From Cellulomonas sp. KH9 (lineage in GTDB: Bacteria; Actinomycetota; Actinomycetes; Actinomycetales; Cellulomonadaceae), in the NCBI RefSeq assembly GCF_900114185.1, contig NZ_FOSE01000002.1, forward strand, positions 621,909 to 685,908: a stretch of 64,000 nucleotides of DNA, read 5' to 3'. Below are positions 8,381 to 16,972 of the stretch, in pieces; positions within the stretch are counted from its first letter, which is position 1; the number at the start of each line of letters is the position of its first letter. Both the position numbers and the translations under genes were made by a program. The notes under the pieces were generated by a model that saw nothing but the letters and a program-made list of their open reading frames with translations, was not told where the DNA came from and ran no database searches.

Positions 8381-9253
8381 ATGCCGCCGGTCCACCCGCC
8401 GCGCACCGCGCTCGTCCCCGGGCAGGTCAGCCCGCGGCGCGCGGTCCCCGCGCACATCCCCCGCCCGGAGTACGTCGACAAGCCGATGCCCGCGCCGTGG
8501 CGCGGGCCGGACGTGCTCGACGCGGGCACGATCGAGCGCGTGCGGCACGCCGCACGGATCGCCGCGCAGGCGCTGCAGGAGGCCGGACGGCACGTGGTGC
8601 CCGGCGTGACCACCGACGAGCTCGACGCGATCGGCCACGAGTTCCTCGTCGCGCACGGCGCGTACCCCTCGACGCTCGGGTACCGCGGGTTCCCCAAGTC
8701 GCTGTGCACGTCGGTCAACGAGGTCATCTGCCACGGCATCCCCGACTCCACGGTCGTCGAGGACGGCGACATCGTGAACATCGACGTCACCGCCTACGTC
8801 GACGGGGTGCACGGCGACACCAACGCGACGTTCCTCGCCGGCGACGTGGACGAGGAGTCCCGGCTGCTCGTCGAGCGCACGCGCGAGGCCCTGCAGCGGG
8901 GCATCTCCGCCGTCCGCCCGGGCCGCGAGATCAACGTCATCGGTCGCGTCATCGAGAAGTACGCGGCACGCTTCGGCTACGGCGTGGTGCGCGACTTCAC
9001 GGGCCACGGCGTGGGCCCCGCGTTCCACACGGGGCTCGTCGTGCCGCACTACGACGCCGCCCCGCAGCACGCCACCGTCATCGAGCCCGGCATGGTCTTC
9101 ACGATCGAGCCCATGCTGGACCTGGGCACGGCCGACTGGGAGATGTGGGACGACGGGTGGACGGTCGTCACCGCCGACCGCAGCCGGTCGGCGCAGTTCG
9201 AGCACACCCTGCTGGTCACCGACACCGGAGCGGAGGTGCTGACGCTGCCATGA
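8381..9253 (+). CDS. map: Type I methionine aminopeptidase
   Basis: A 290-residue enzyme that removes the initiator Met from nascent proteins. The five metal ligands of the pita-bread fold are visible in order: Asp in NIDVTAY, Asp in GDTNATF, His in FTGHGVG, Glu in TIEPML and Glu in QFEHTLL. The N-terminal extension of about 40 residues contains a PxxPxP-like segment ([14 protein letters not shown]) typical of actinobacterial MetAP1c and thought to contact the ribosome or protein partners. The last bases overlap the ppgK start (ATGA), so map and ppgK are translationally coupled. Confidence 0.97.
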   Translation: MPPVHPPRTALVPGQVSPRRAVPAHIPRPEYVDKPMPAPWRGPDVLDAGTIERVRHAARIAAQALQEAGRHVVPGVTTDELDAIGHEFLVAHGAYPSTLGYRGFPKSLCTSVNEVICHGIPDSTVVEDGDIVNIDVTAYVDGVHGDTNATFLAGDVDEESRLLVERTREALQRGISAVRPGREINVIGRVIEKYAARFGYGVVRDFTGHGVGPAFHTGLVVPHYDAAPQHATVIEPGMVFTIEPMLDLGTADWEMWDDGWTVVTADRSRSAQFEHTLLVTDTGAEVLTLP

Positions 9254-10083
9254 GCAAGGACGCGAAGCACGACGGCACGAAGCACGCGAAGCACGGGCAC
9301 GGCGACACGAAGCACGGGCACGACGACACGGTCGTCAGGACGGCCTTCGGCATCGACATCGGCGGCTCGGGCATCAAGGGGGCGCCGGTCGACCTGCGCA
9401 CCGGGGAGTTCGCGGCCGACCGCGTGCGGATCCCCACGCCGCAGCCGGCGACGCCGCAGGCGGTCGCCCGGACGGTCGCCGAGGTCGTCGACTCCTTCGA
9501 CCTGGACCACGACGTGCCCATCGGGGTCACGTTCCCCGCGGTCATCCTGCACGGCGTCGCCCAGTCCGCCGCCAACGTCGACGACTCCTGGATCGGCACC
9601 GACGTCGCCGCGACCATCGGCGAGGCCACCGGGCGGCGCGTGGTCGCGGTCAACGACGCCGATGCCGCCGGGTACGCGGAGGTCGTCTACGGCGCGGCTC
9701 GCGACGTCCCCGGCGTGGTGCTCGTCGCGACGCTCGGGACGGGCATCGGCTCCGCGCTCGTCGTCGACGGGGTGCTGGTGCCCAACACGGAGCTCGGCCA
9801 CCTCGAGATCGACGGTCACGACGCGGAGTCGCGCGCCTCGGACGCCGCGCGGGACCGCGAGGGCCTGTCGTTCGAGCAGTGGGCGAAGCGTCTGCAGCGG
9901 TACTTCTCGGTCGTGGAGGACCTGTTCTGGCCCGACCTGATCGTCGTGGGCGGCGGGGTGAGCAAGAAGCACGAGCAGTTCCTGCCGCTGCTGGACCTGC
10001 GCACCCCGATCGTGCCCGCCGGGCTCCGGAACGCCGCCGGCATCGTGGGCGCCGCACGTCTGGCGGCCGCGGACCGCCGCTGA
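9250..10083 (+). CDS. ppgK: Polyphosphate (ATP-dependent) glucokinase with His-rich N-terminus
   Basis: A 277-residue ROK-type polyphosphate glucokinase that phosphorylates glucose using inorganic polyphosphate or ATP. Motifs include the phosphate-binding [15 protein letters not shown], the catalytic Asp in [21 protein letters not shown], the glucose-contacting [13 protein letters not shown], and the C-terminal [13 protein letters not shown]. The ATG overlaps the map stop by 4 bases. The first 27 residues are unusual: six His within 18 residues in a Lys-His/Gly-His pattern ([14 protein letters not shown]), before the conserved domain begins. This tail could bind metal or polyphosphate; that is inference. 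Glucose released by the alpha-glucosidase system at 49-56 kb could feed this kinase. Confidence 0.95.
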   Translation: MSKDAKHDGTKHAKHGHGDTKHGHDDTVVRTAFGIDIGGSGIKGAPVDLRTGEFAADRVRIPTPQPATPQAVARTVAEVVDSFDLDHDVPIGVTFPAVILHGVAQSAANVDDSWIGTDVAATIGEATGRRVVAVNDADAAGYAEVVYGAARDVPGVVLVATLGTGIGSALVVDGVLVPNTELGHLEIDGHDAESRASDAARDREGLSFEQWAKRLQRYFSVVEDLFWPDLIVVGGGVSKKHEQFLPLLDLRTPIVPAGLRNAAGIVGAARLAAADRR

Positions 10084-10167
10084 CCGCGGCGCACCGGGGG
10101 GCACGCAGGTCCGGTGAGGCACCCGGACCGTGGGGACGATTGGTGGGCAGACACCCGCGACACCGAA

Positions 10168-10183
10168 CCTACGGTGCCGTAGG
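10168..10183. promoter_or_regulatory. Palindrome upstream of desaturase, candidate operator
   Basis: CCTACGG-TG-CCGTAGG has perfect 7-bp arms. It lies 72 bp before the desaturase start, in the 171-bp gap after ppgK. It is followed by a purine-rich TAGGGTAGGG that could hold a -10 hexamer. The position fits a repressor of fatty-acid desaturation, but no regulator gene is adjacent. Confidence 0.5.
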
Positions 10184-10254
10184 GTAGGGCTATCCGCACC
10201 ACGAGCACCTGCTCCCCCCACGGCTGGGAAGTCGATCCGAGCCCTGGAGGTCAT

Positions 10255-11352
10255 GTGGCTCCTGCATCCGTACCTGCGCCCCCCGCCCCGACGCGTCCCC
10301 GTCAGGCGGCCGCCACCGGCAGCTATCACGAGCTGTCCGCCCAGGTGCGTGAGGCAGGACTTCTCGACCGCACCCCCGGCTTCTACTTCTCCCTGCTCGC
10401 GGCGCTGACGACGGTGCTCGCCGGCCTCGTGACGGCCTTCGTGCTGCTCGGCCACTCCTGGTGGCAGCTGCTCGTCGCCGCCGGCCTCGGGCTGGTCCTC
10501 ACGCAGTTCGCGTTCGTCGCGCACGAGGCGTCGCACCGTCAGGTCATGCTCACGGGCCCGGCCAACGACCGGCTCGGCCGGATCCTCGCCAACGGCGTCG
10601 TCGGGATCAGCCACTCGTGGTGGATGACCAAGCACACACGGCACCACGCGAACCCGAACCGGATCGGCAAGGACCCGGACATCGAGCGGGACACGATCTC
10701 GTTCCTCGAGCAGGACGCCGTCCAGCAGCGCGGCCTCATGGCGGCGATCACCCGCCACCAGGGCTGGCTGTTCTTCCCGCTGCTGACGCTCGAGGGTGTG
10801 AACCTGCACTTCCTGGCGTTCAAGAGCCTGCTCGCGTCCCCGCGCTCCCGCTCCCGCACGGTCGAGCTCGTGGTCCTCGTCGCCCGGCTCGGCATCTACC
10901 TGGCACTGGTCCTGTGGGCGCTGCCGCTGGGCATGGCCGCAGCGTTCCTCGCCGTGCAGCTCGCCGTGTTCGGCGTGTACATGGGTGCGTCGTTCGCGCC
11001 CAACCACAAGGGCATGGCGATCATCCCCGCCGACAGCCGCCTGGACTTCCTGTCCAAGCAGGTGCTCACGTCGCGCAACATCGGGGGCGGCACCACCGTC
11101 ACGATGCTCATGGGCGGCCTGGACGCGCAGATCGAGCACCACCTGTTCCCGAGCATGCCGCGGCCGCACCTGGCCCGCGCCCGTCGCATGGTGCGCGAGC
11201 ACTGCGCACAGATCGGCATGCCGTACACCGAGACCTCCCTGCCCCGCAGCTACCTGCTGGTGGTGCAGTACCTCAACCGCGTCGGCCTGTCGGCCCGCGA
11301 CCCCTTCGACTGCCCGATGGTCCAGCGGTACCGGGCGCGCTCCACGCGCTGA
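10255..11352 (+). CDS. Membrane fatty-acid desaturase (acyl-lipid/acyl-CoA type)
   Basis: A 365-residue di-iron membrane desaturase that introduces a double bond into membrane fatty acyl chains with O2 and electrons from a reductase. The three histidine boxes are present: HEASH at residues 90-94, HTRHH at 127-131, and IEHHLFP near 293. Hydrophobic pairs near residues 45-85 and 205-245 anchor it. The last box belongs to the delta-6/DesA3-like family, in which the first His of the third box is replaced (here Q-I-E-H-H). GTG at 10255 follows GGAGG by only 4 nt, a short spacing, so the exact start is uncertain. No reductase gene sits next to it. The upstream palindrome suggests temperature or fatty-acid dependent control. 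Confidence 0.93.
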   Translation: MAPASVPAPPAPTRPRQAAATGSYHELSAQVREAGLLDRTPGFYFSLLAALTTVLAGLVTAFVLLGHSWWQLLVAAGLGLVLTQFAFVAHEASHRQVMLTGPANDRLGRILANGVVGISHSWWMTKHTRHHANPNRIGKDPDIERDTISFLEQDAVQQRGLMAAITRHQGWLFFPLLTLEGVNLHFLAFKSLLASPRSRSRTVELVVLVARLGIYLALVLWALPLGMAAAFLAVQLAVFGVYMGASFAPNHKGMAIIPADSRLDFLSKQVLTSRNIGGGTTVTMLMGGLDAQIEHHLFPSMPRPHLARARRMVREHCAQIGMPYTETSLPRSYLLVVQYLNRVGLSARDPFDCPMVQRYRARSTR

Positions 11353-11476
11353 GCCGCACCGGCGGTCCCGCAGACCTCCACCGCCACCCGACGACGGGTG
11401 CCGCACAGGATCTGCACAGGTCCTCCCGCCGACCCGTCCACGGCCGACGCCCGTCCCCCCGCAGCGCAGCGGTGGG

Positions 11477-12394
11477 ATGGGCGTCGTGCTACGGGACCTG
11501 CGCCTCACCCTGCCGCGCGCCGGTGCGCGTGAGCTCACCGTCGTCGAGGAACGCGTCGACGCCTGGGCGCGTGCCCGCCTGGCACGGGTGCGCGGCCGCC
11601 GGGTCCGCACCGGCCTGGTCGAGCTCACCGTGTTCACCCTCAAGCAGGGCTGGGCGTGCCTGTTCGGCGCGCTGCTGCTCGCCCTGCTCCTCGCGGCGCG
11701 GTTCTGGTACCCGGACGACGCCTGGCTCGCGCGCAACGACGCCCTGACGGTCGCGGCGCTCGCGCTGCAGGTGGGGATGCTCCTCACGCGCCTGGAGACC
11801 GTCCGGGAGCTCCGCGTGGTGCTGCTGTTCCACGTCGTCGGCACCGCCATGGAGGTGTTCAAGACCGACGTGGGATCCTGGTCCTACGCGGCCGAGGGCG
11901 TGCTCCGCGTCGGGGCGGTGCCCCTGTTCTCCGGCTTCATGTACGGCGCCGTCGGCTCGTACCTCGTGCGGGTGTTCCGCATCTTCGAGCTGCGCTTCGA
12001 CCGGTACCCCCGCCGCCGGGTGACGGCCGTGCTGGCCGTGGCGGTCTACGCCAACTTCTTCACGCACCACTGGGTCGCGGACGCCCGGTGGGTGCTGCTG
12101 GCCGCGGTCGTCCTGGTCTTCGGTCGCACCGTGATGCACCTGCGCGTCCACGCCGCCCGCCCGCGGATGCCGGTGCTGCTCGCGTTCACCCTGGTGGCGG
12201 CCTTCATCTGGCTGGCCGAGAACGTCGCCACGTTCGCCGGCGCGTGGCTGTACCCGTCGCAGGTCGACGGCTGGCACGTCGTCGGCGGCAGCAAGCTCGT
12301 CTCGTGGTTCCTGCTGATGATCATCTCGGTCGTCCTCGTGGCCTGGGTCCACCCGCCGCGGGCGCCCGACCCGGTGCCCGAGGTCACGAGCTGA
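11477..12394 (+). CDS. DUF817-family integral membrane protein
   Basis: A 305-residue protein. An N-terminal soluble helix (residues 1-55, ELTVVEERVDAWARAR) is followed by about eight hydrophobic segments. Conserved polar stretches such as HVVGTAMEVFKTDVGSWSY, FSGFMYGAVGSYLVR and YANFFTHHWVAD match the DUF817 (YoaT-like) family. The family has no established function. His, Glu and Asp inside the membrane part hint at metal or proton chemistry, which is only inference. No clear ribosome-binding site lies before the ATG at 11477. The 3' end overlaps the convergent AMP-ligase gene by 11 bases. The 124-bp gap before it shows nothing clear. Confidence 0.85.
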   Translation: MGVVLRDLRLTLPRAGARELTVVEERVDAWARARLARVRGRRVRTGLVELTVFTLKQGWACLFGALLLALLLAARFWYPDDAWLARNDALTVAALALQVGMLLTRLETVRELRVVLLFHVVGTAMEVFKTDVGSWSYAAEGVLRVGAVPLFSGFMYGAVGSYLVRVFRIFELRFDRYPRRRVTAVLAVAVYANFFTHHWVADARWVLLAAVVLVFGRTVMHLRVHAARPRMPVLLAFTLVAAFIWLAENVATFAGAWLYPSQVDGWHVVGGSKLVSWFLLMIISVVLVAWVHPPRAPDPVPEVTS

Positions 12395-13847
12395 CGAGCG
12401 GCTCGACCAGCGCGCGCTTGTCGGGCTTGCCGCTCGGTGCGAGCGGCACGTGATCGACGACGTGCACCGCCTGCGGGACGGCGACCGCGCCGAGCGTGTG
12501 CGCCACGCGGGCGCGCAGCACCTCGACGTCGGGCCGACGCCCGTGCGCCGGGACGACCCACGCGTGCACCGCCTCCCCCGTGAGGTCGTCGGGCCGGGCG
12601 ACGACGTACGCCTCGGCGACCGCCGGGTCCTGCTCGAGGACCCGCTCGACGGCCCCGGCGTGCACGAGCTGGGCGTCGACGATGACGACGTCCCGCGCCC
12701 TGCCCCGCAGGTGCAGGTAGCCGTCCGCGTCGACCTCGCCGAGGTCGCGCGTGCGCACCCAGCCGTCGACGAACACCTCCGCGGTCTCGGCGGGGTCGTC
12801 CCAGTAGCCGGTCGCCTGGCACGGCGTGCGGACCCACACCTCGCCGTCGCGCACCCGCACGTCGACCTGCGCCGGCGGGCGTCCCACCGTGCCGAGCACG
12901 GGCGGCGACCGCATCTCGTCCGGCGCGACCATCGCGATCATGCCGGTCTCGGTCTGCCCGTAGCCGTGGAAGACGACGGGCCCGAGGACGTCGAGCGCCT
13001 CCGCCAGCCGTGACGGCGCGAGCGGGGAACCGGACACCAGCAGCGCCCGCAGGGTCGACAGGTCGGCGGGGTCGTCGCGCTGCGCGCGCACGAGCTGGTG
13101 GAGCCGCCCGACGGTGACGACGCCGGCCGTCGCCCGGTGCCGCACGATCGCGGCGGGATAGCCCGGGGGCCGCGCCGCGACGAGGACGCCACCGGCGGTG
13201 AGCGCCAGCACGCTGTACTCGAGCATCACGTGGCTGCTCAGCGACCCGAGCACCAGGAAGCGGGCGAGCCGGGGCGCGAGCGCCGCGACCGCGGCCGGCC
13301 ACCGCTCCGGGAACGGCACCCACGCACCGCTCATCGCGGCGTAGGTCTGCACGCAGCCCTTGGGCCGCCCGCTGGTCCCGCTGGTCCAGGTGATCCGCGC
13401 GACGTCGCCCAGCCGCCCGGCCGCGACGAGCGGACCGTGCGAGCGTGTCGCGAGCAGGTCGGGCAGGCGGGCCTCGTCGACGACGACGGTGGCGTCGGCG
13501 CGTGCGAGCAGGTCCGCGCGCTGCGCGGACGTGAGCCCGGGCGGGACGCCGCACACCCGTGCACCGACCGCGAAGGCGGCCACGGTCGTGGCGAACGCCT
13601 CCGGCGTCACGCCGAGGTCGAGGGCCACGCCCGCGCCCGGCCCCGCGCCCGCGGCGCGCAGGCCCGCGGCCGCGCGCGCCACCGCCTGCCCCATCTCCCC
13701 CGCCGTCACGACCCGGTCACCGTCCTCGAAGACCGGGCGCCCCGGGTCACGGGCGAGCACGTCGAGCACGGGCTGCGGCCACAGCACCGCGGGGGCGGGT
13801 TCGTGGTCGGGGTCGCGGTCGGGGCCCTGCGGACCGGCGGACGTCAT
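12384..13847 (-). CDS. AMP-forming acyl/aryl-CoA ligase
   Basis: A 487-residue member of the ANL superfamily, which activates a carboxylic acid as an acyl-AMP and normally passes it to CoA. The P-loop TWTSGTSGRPKGC, the A5 motif FHGYGQTETG, the A7-A8 region YLHLRGRARDVV and the A10 lysine region LAPSGKPDKRAL are all visible, so both adenylation and thioester steps look intact. It is shorter than most acyl-CoA synthetases. The start at 13847 is leaderless-type (TACGGT 6 nt upstream) and faces the ammonia-lyase operon across 62 bp. Because the lyase looks tyrosine-specific, a 4-coumarate-type substrate is a reasonable guess. Fatty acids or O-succinylbenzoate-like acids cannot be excluded. Confidence 0.88.
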   Translation of the reverse strand: MTSAGPQGPDRDPDHEPAPAVLWPQPVLDVLARDPGRPVFEDGDRVVTAGEMGQAVARAAAGLRAAGAGPGAGVALDLGVTPEAFATTVAAFAVGARVCGVPPGLTSAQRADLLARADATVVVDEARLPDLLATRSHGPLVAAGRLGDVARITWTSGTSGRPKGCVQTYAAMSGAWVPFPERWPAAVAALAPRLARFLVLGSLSSHVMLEYSVLALTAGGVLVAARPPGYPAAIVRHRATAGVVTVGRLHQLVRAQRDDPADLSTLRALLVSGSPLAPSRLAEALDVLGPVVFHGYGQTETGMIAMVAPDEMRSPPVLGTVGRPPAQVDVRVRDGEVWVRTPCQATGYWDDPAETAEVFVDGWVRTRDLGEVDADGYLHLRGRARDVVIVDAQLVHAGAVERVLEQDPAVAEAYVVARPDDLTGEAVHAWVVPAHGRRPDVEVLRARVAHTLGAVAVPQAVHVVDHVPLAPSGKPDKRALVEPLVSS

Positions 13848-13853
13848 GCACGG

Positions 13854-13902
13854 ACCGTAGGGTGACGCATCTCACACCGCTCTGAGATCGCGTCCCTACC
13901 GT
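13854..13902. promoter_or_regulatory. Divergent leaderless promoters with shared palindrome
   Basis: TACGGT (minus strand, 13859-13854) lies 6 nt before the ligase ATG, and TACCGT (plus, 13897-13902) lies 7 nt before the ammonia-lyase ATG. Between them, at 13869-13888, is ATCTCA-N8-TGAGAT, a perfect 6-bp inverted repeat placed to cover both -35 regions. One regulator could therefore switch both directions together. Confidence 0.55.
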
Positions 13903-13909
13903 CGGGGGC

Positions 13910-15421
13910 ATGGAAGCCCGTGCCGCGCTGACGACCCGCGTCGACCTCGCCGCCCCTCTGCGGACCCGTGACCTGCTCGCGGCGGCCGCCGGCCCGGTGG
14001 ACGTGGTCGTGCCGCCCGAGGCACGCGAGCGCACCGGCGCGGCACGGGCCCTCCTCGACGCCGCCGTGGCGGGCGACCGCGCGGTGTACGGCCGCACGAC
14101 GGGCTTCGGCGCGCTGGTGGGGTTCGCCGGCAGGGCCGACGGTCGCGACCAGGCGGACAACACGCTCGCGCACCTCGGCGCCGGTCAGGGCCCCACGCTG
14201 CCTCCCGGGCTCGTCCGGGCCACCGTGCTCGTGCGTACCCGCTCGCTCGCCCAGGGCGCCTCGGGGGTGGGGCCCGACGTGCTGGACGCGCTGGCCGCGA
14301 TGCTCGGGACGACGTTCGCACCGGTCGTGCCGCGGTGGGGGTCCGTGGGTGCGAGCGGTGACCTGATCCCCCTCGCCGCGGTCGCCGCCGCGCTGCGCGG
14401 CGACGGGGAGGCGGAGCTCGACGGCCGACGTCTGCCGGCGCGCGAGGCGCTGGACGCCGCCGGCCTGGCACCGCTGCACCTCGACGGCCGGGACGCGCTC
14501 GCGCTGGTCAACGGCACGTCGCTGACGACGGCGGCGCTCGCGCTCGCCCTCGACGGGGTCCGGGCCGTGCACGCGGGCGTCGTGCGCCTGACGTGCCTGC
14601 TCGCCGACCTGCTGGGGTGCGACCCGCAGTTCGCCGACGCCGACCTGCTCGCCCGCTGGGCGCACCCCGGCGCCACCGTCGTGGGCACGCGCATGCGGGA
14701 GCTGCTGACCGGCCTGACGCCGACCGGCACCCGGCCCCTGCAGGAGCCCTACTCCATCCGCTGCGCACCGCAGCTGCTCGGGGCCGCGCACGACGCGCTG
14801 CGGTACGTCGAGGACGTCGTCACGGCGGACCTGGCGGGCGTCAGCGACAACCCGCTGCTGTTCCCCGAGGCGGACAAGGTGGTGCATGGCGGCAACTTCT
14901 TCGGGCAGCCCGCGGCGTTCGCGGCCGACCTGCTCGCGCTCGTGGCCGCCCAGCTCGGCAACCTCGCCGAGCGGCAGCTCGACCTGCTCGTGGACCCGAG
15001 CCGCAACGGCGGGCTGCCGCCGATGCTCGCGGCCGGCCCCGGGCAGCAGCACGGGCTGCAGGGCGTGCAGCTCGCCTCGACCGCCCTGGTGGCCGAGCTC
15101 CGCCGGGACGCGACCCCGGCCAGCATGCAGTCGCTCTCGACGAACCTGCGCACGCAGGACGTCGTGCCGTTCGGCACGCAGGCCGCGCTGCGGTCGCTCG
15201 ACGGCGTCGTCGTCCTGCGGCTGCTGCTCGGCTCCCTCGCGCTGGGGCTGCGGCAGGCCCCGCACGTCGGCGCGCGGCGCCCCACCGCGAGCGCGTCGGT
15301 CGCCCTCCTCGACGCACTGGAGGACGCGGTGCGCCCCGTCGACCCCGACCGTCCGCTCGAGCAGGACGTGCGCACCTGCGCGCACGTCGTCCTCACCACC
15401 GACCCGGAGGCACGACCGTGA
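13910..15421 (+). CDS. MIO-dependent aromatic amino acid ammonia-lyase/aminomutase, tyrosine-type
   Basis: A 503-residue member of the HAL/PAL/TAL family. The MIO cofactor is formed from Ala148-Ser149-Gly150 in GSVGASGDLIPLA. The catalytic Tyr60 lies in VYGRTTGFG, and other family signatures include ALVNGTSLTTA and the GVSDNPLLF segment. The selectivity pair, aligned by eye to HutH (Ser-His) through the downstream SLxxGxSG block, is His88-Leu89. That pair marks tyrosine ammonia-lyases and tyrosine aminomutases. The likely product is p-coumarate (or beta-tyrosine). No hutU, hutI or hutG gene is near, arguing against histidine degradation. The leaderless-type start is the first gene of a five-gene coupled operon; its stop overlaps the next start by 4 bases. 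Confidence 0.9.
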   Translation: MEARAALTTRVDLAAPLRTRDLLAAAAGPVDVVVPPEARERTGAARALLDAAVAGDRAVYGRTTGFGALVGFAGRADGRDQADNTLAHLGAGQGPTLPPGLVRATVLVRTRSLAQGASGVGPDVLDALAAMLGTTFAPVVPRWGSVGASGDLIPLAAVAAALRGDGEAELDGRRLPAREALDAAGLAPLHLDGRDALALVNGTSLTTAALALALDGVRAVHAGVVRLTCLLADLLGCDPQFADADLLARWAHPGATVVGTRMRELLTGLTPTGTRPLQEPYSIRCAPQLLGAAHDALRYVEDVVTADLAGVSDNPLLFPEADKVVHGGNFFGQPAAFAADLLALVAAQLGNLAERQLDLLVDPSRNGGLPPMLAAGPGQQHGLQGVQLASTALVAELRRDATPASMQSLSTNLRTQDVVPFGTQAALRSLDGVVVLRLLLGSLALGLRQAPHVGARRPTASASVALLDALEDAVRPVDPDRPLEQDVRTCAHVVLTTDPEARP

Positions 15422-16971
15422 CCCTCGACCACCTCGTCATCGGAGCCGGACCCGCCGGCCTGCAGCTCGGCGCGCTGCTGGAGGCCGACGGCCGCCGCGA
15501 CTACCTCGTCGTCGAGCGGGCCGACGCCGCGGGCTCGTTCTTCGCGCGGTACCCGCGGCACCGCCGCCTCATCTCGATCAACAAGCCGCGCACCGGCAGC
15601 GACGACCCGGAGCTGAACCTGCGGTTCGACTGGAACTCGCTGCTCAGCGACGACCCCGACCTGCGGTTCACGCGCTACACGGACCGGTACTTCCCCGACG
15701 CGGACGTGATGGTGCAGTACCTCGCCGACTTCGCCGAGCGCACCAAGGTGCGGGTGCGGTACGGCGCGCCCGTCTGGCGGGTGTCACGCCGCGGCGACCT
15801 GTTCGACGTGCGGGTGGGCGACGACGTCCTGACGGCCCGCTCGGTCGTCGTCGCGACGGGTGTCAGCCGGCTGCACCGCCCCGCGATCCCCGGGTTCGAG
15901 CTCGTCGAGGGCTACGACACGATGCCCGTGGACCCGGACGACTTCCTCGACCAGCGCGTGCTCGTCATCGGCAAGGGCAACTCGGGGTTCGAGACGGCCG
16001 ACGCGCTCATGGAGACGACCACCCTCATCCACCTCGCGGGACCGGACTCGGTGCGGCTCGCGTGGCGCACGCACTACGTGGGGCACCTGCGCGCCGTGAA
16101 CAACAACTTCCTCGACACGTACCAGCTGAAGTCCGCCAACGCGGTGCTGGACGGCACGATCGAGCGCATCGAGCGCGACGACGACGGCCTGGCCGTGACG
16201 TTCCGCTTCGCCCGGGCCGACGAGACCCGCGTCCTCCACTACGACCGGGTGCTCGCGTGCACCGGGTTCGCGTTCGACCCCGGCGTGTTCGACGAGTCGT
16301 GCCGGCCGGCGCTCGCGATCGGCGGCCGGTTCCCCGCGCAGACCGACGAGTGGGAGTCCGTCGACGTGCCGGGGCTCTTCTTCGCCGGGACCCTCAGCCA
16401 GCAGCGCGACTTCAAGCACTCCACCAACGGGTTCGTGCACGGGTTCCGGTACGCCACACGGGCACTGCACCACATCCTCGAGCGGCGGTACGCCGACGAG
16501 CCGTGGCCCTCGCGGCCCGTCGCCGCGACGCCCGCGGCGATCGCCGCCGCCGTGGTCGAGCGGGTCAACCGGTCCTCCGCGCTGTGGCAGCAGTTCGGCG
16601 TCCTGGCGGACGTCGTCGCCGTCGCCGGCGACACCGCCCGCTACCACGAGGAGGTGCCCGTCGCGTACCACGCGCGCGTCGGGCTCGGGCCCGACGGGCA
16701 CGACGACGACACGTTCGTCGTGACCCTCGAGTACGGGCCCGACCACGACAAGGTCGACCCGTTCGACATCGGCGTGGCCCGCATCGCGCAGGACCAGCCC
16801 GGCGTCGCGCACGACGCGGCGTACCTGCACCCGGTGGTCCGTCACCACCGACACGGGCAGCTCGTCGCGACGCACCACCTGGCGGAGAACCTCGAGAACC
16901 GGTGGGACCGGCCCGATGCGCACGTGGCCCCGCTCGAGGGCTTCGTGGCCGGTGCGCTGGCGGGACGCTGA
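15418..16971 (+). CDS. FAD-dependent monooxygenase-like flavoprotein, FOXRED2-like
   Basis: A 517-residue flavoprotein. The N-terminal FAD Rossmann motif is VIGAGPAGLQLGALLEADG and a second NAD(P)-type motif is VLVIGKGNSGFETADAL near residue 180. Segments such as RYPRHRRLISINK, NSLLSDDP, THYVGHLRAVNNN, FLDTYQLKS and FVHGFRYATRA strongly resemble the eukaryotic ER flavoprotein FOXRED2/ERFAD. This is recalled similarity and not a search result. The last 120 residues form an extra, His-rich domain of unknown role. There is no signal peptide, so it is cytoplasmic. The GTG start overlaps the lyase stop (GTGA). A hydroxylase or oxidase acting on a lyase-derived aromatic product is the best guess. 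Confidence 0.85.
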   Translation: MTLDHLVIGAGPAGLQLGALLEADGRRDYLVVERADAAGSFFARYPRHRRLISINKPRTGSDDPELNLRFDWNSLLSDDPDLRFTRYTDRYFPDADVMVQYLADFAERTKVRVRYGAPVWRVSRRGDLFDVRVGDDVLTARSVVVATGVSRLHRPAIPGFELVEGYDTMPVDPDDFLDQRVLVIGKGNSGFETADALMETTTLIHLAGPDSVRLAWRTHYVGHLRAVNNNFLDTYQLKSANAVLDGTIERIERDDDGLAVTFRFARADETRVLHYDRVLACTGFAFDPGVFDESCRPALAIGGRFPAQTDEWESVDVPGLFFAGTLSQQRDFKHSTNGFVHGFRYATRALHHILERRYADEPWPSRPVAATPAAIAAAVVERVNRSSALWQQFGVLADVVAVAGDTARYHEEVPVAYHARVGLGPDGHDDDTFVVTLEYGPDHDKVDPFDIGVARIAQDQPGVAHDAAYLHPVVRHHRHGQLVATHHLAENLENRWDRPDAHVAPLEGFVAGALAGR

Positions 16972-16972
16972 C

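Noticed and set aside
9049..11862. Open frame of 937 codons on the minus strand across map, ppgK and desaturase
   Set aside because: Antisense to three well-recognised genes and without any family motif.
13910..15421. Histidine ammonia-lyase (hutH) call
   Set aside because: Selectivity pair is His-Leu and no other histidine-degradation gene is near.
12384..15421. Photoactive yellow protein chromophore pair (lyase plus p-coumarate ligase)
   Set aside because: That pair normally accompanies a PYP gene; none is in this window, and the extra oxidases are unexplained by it.
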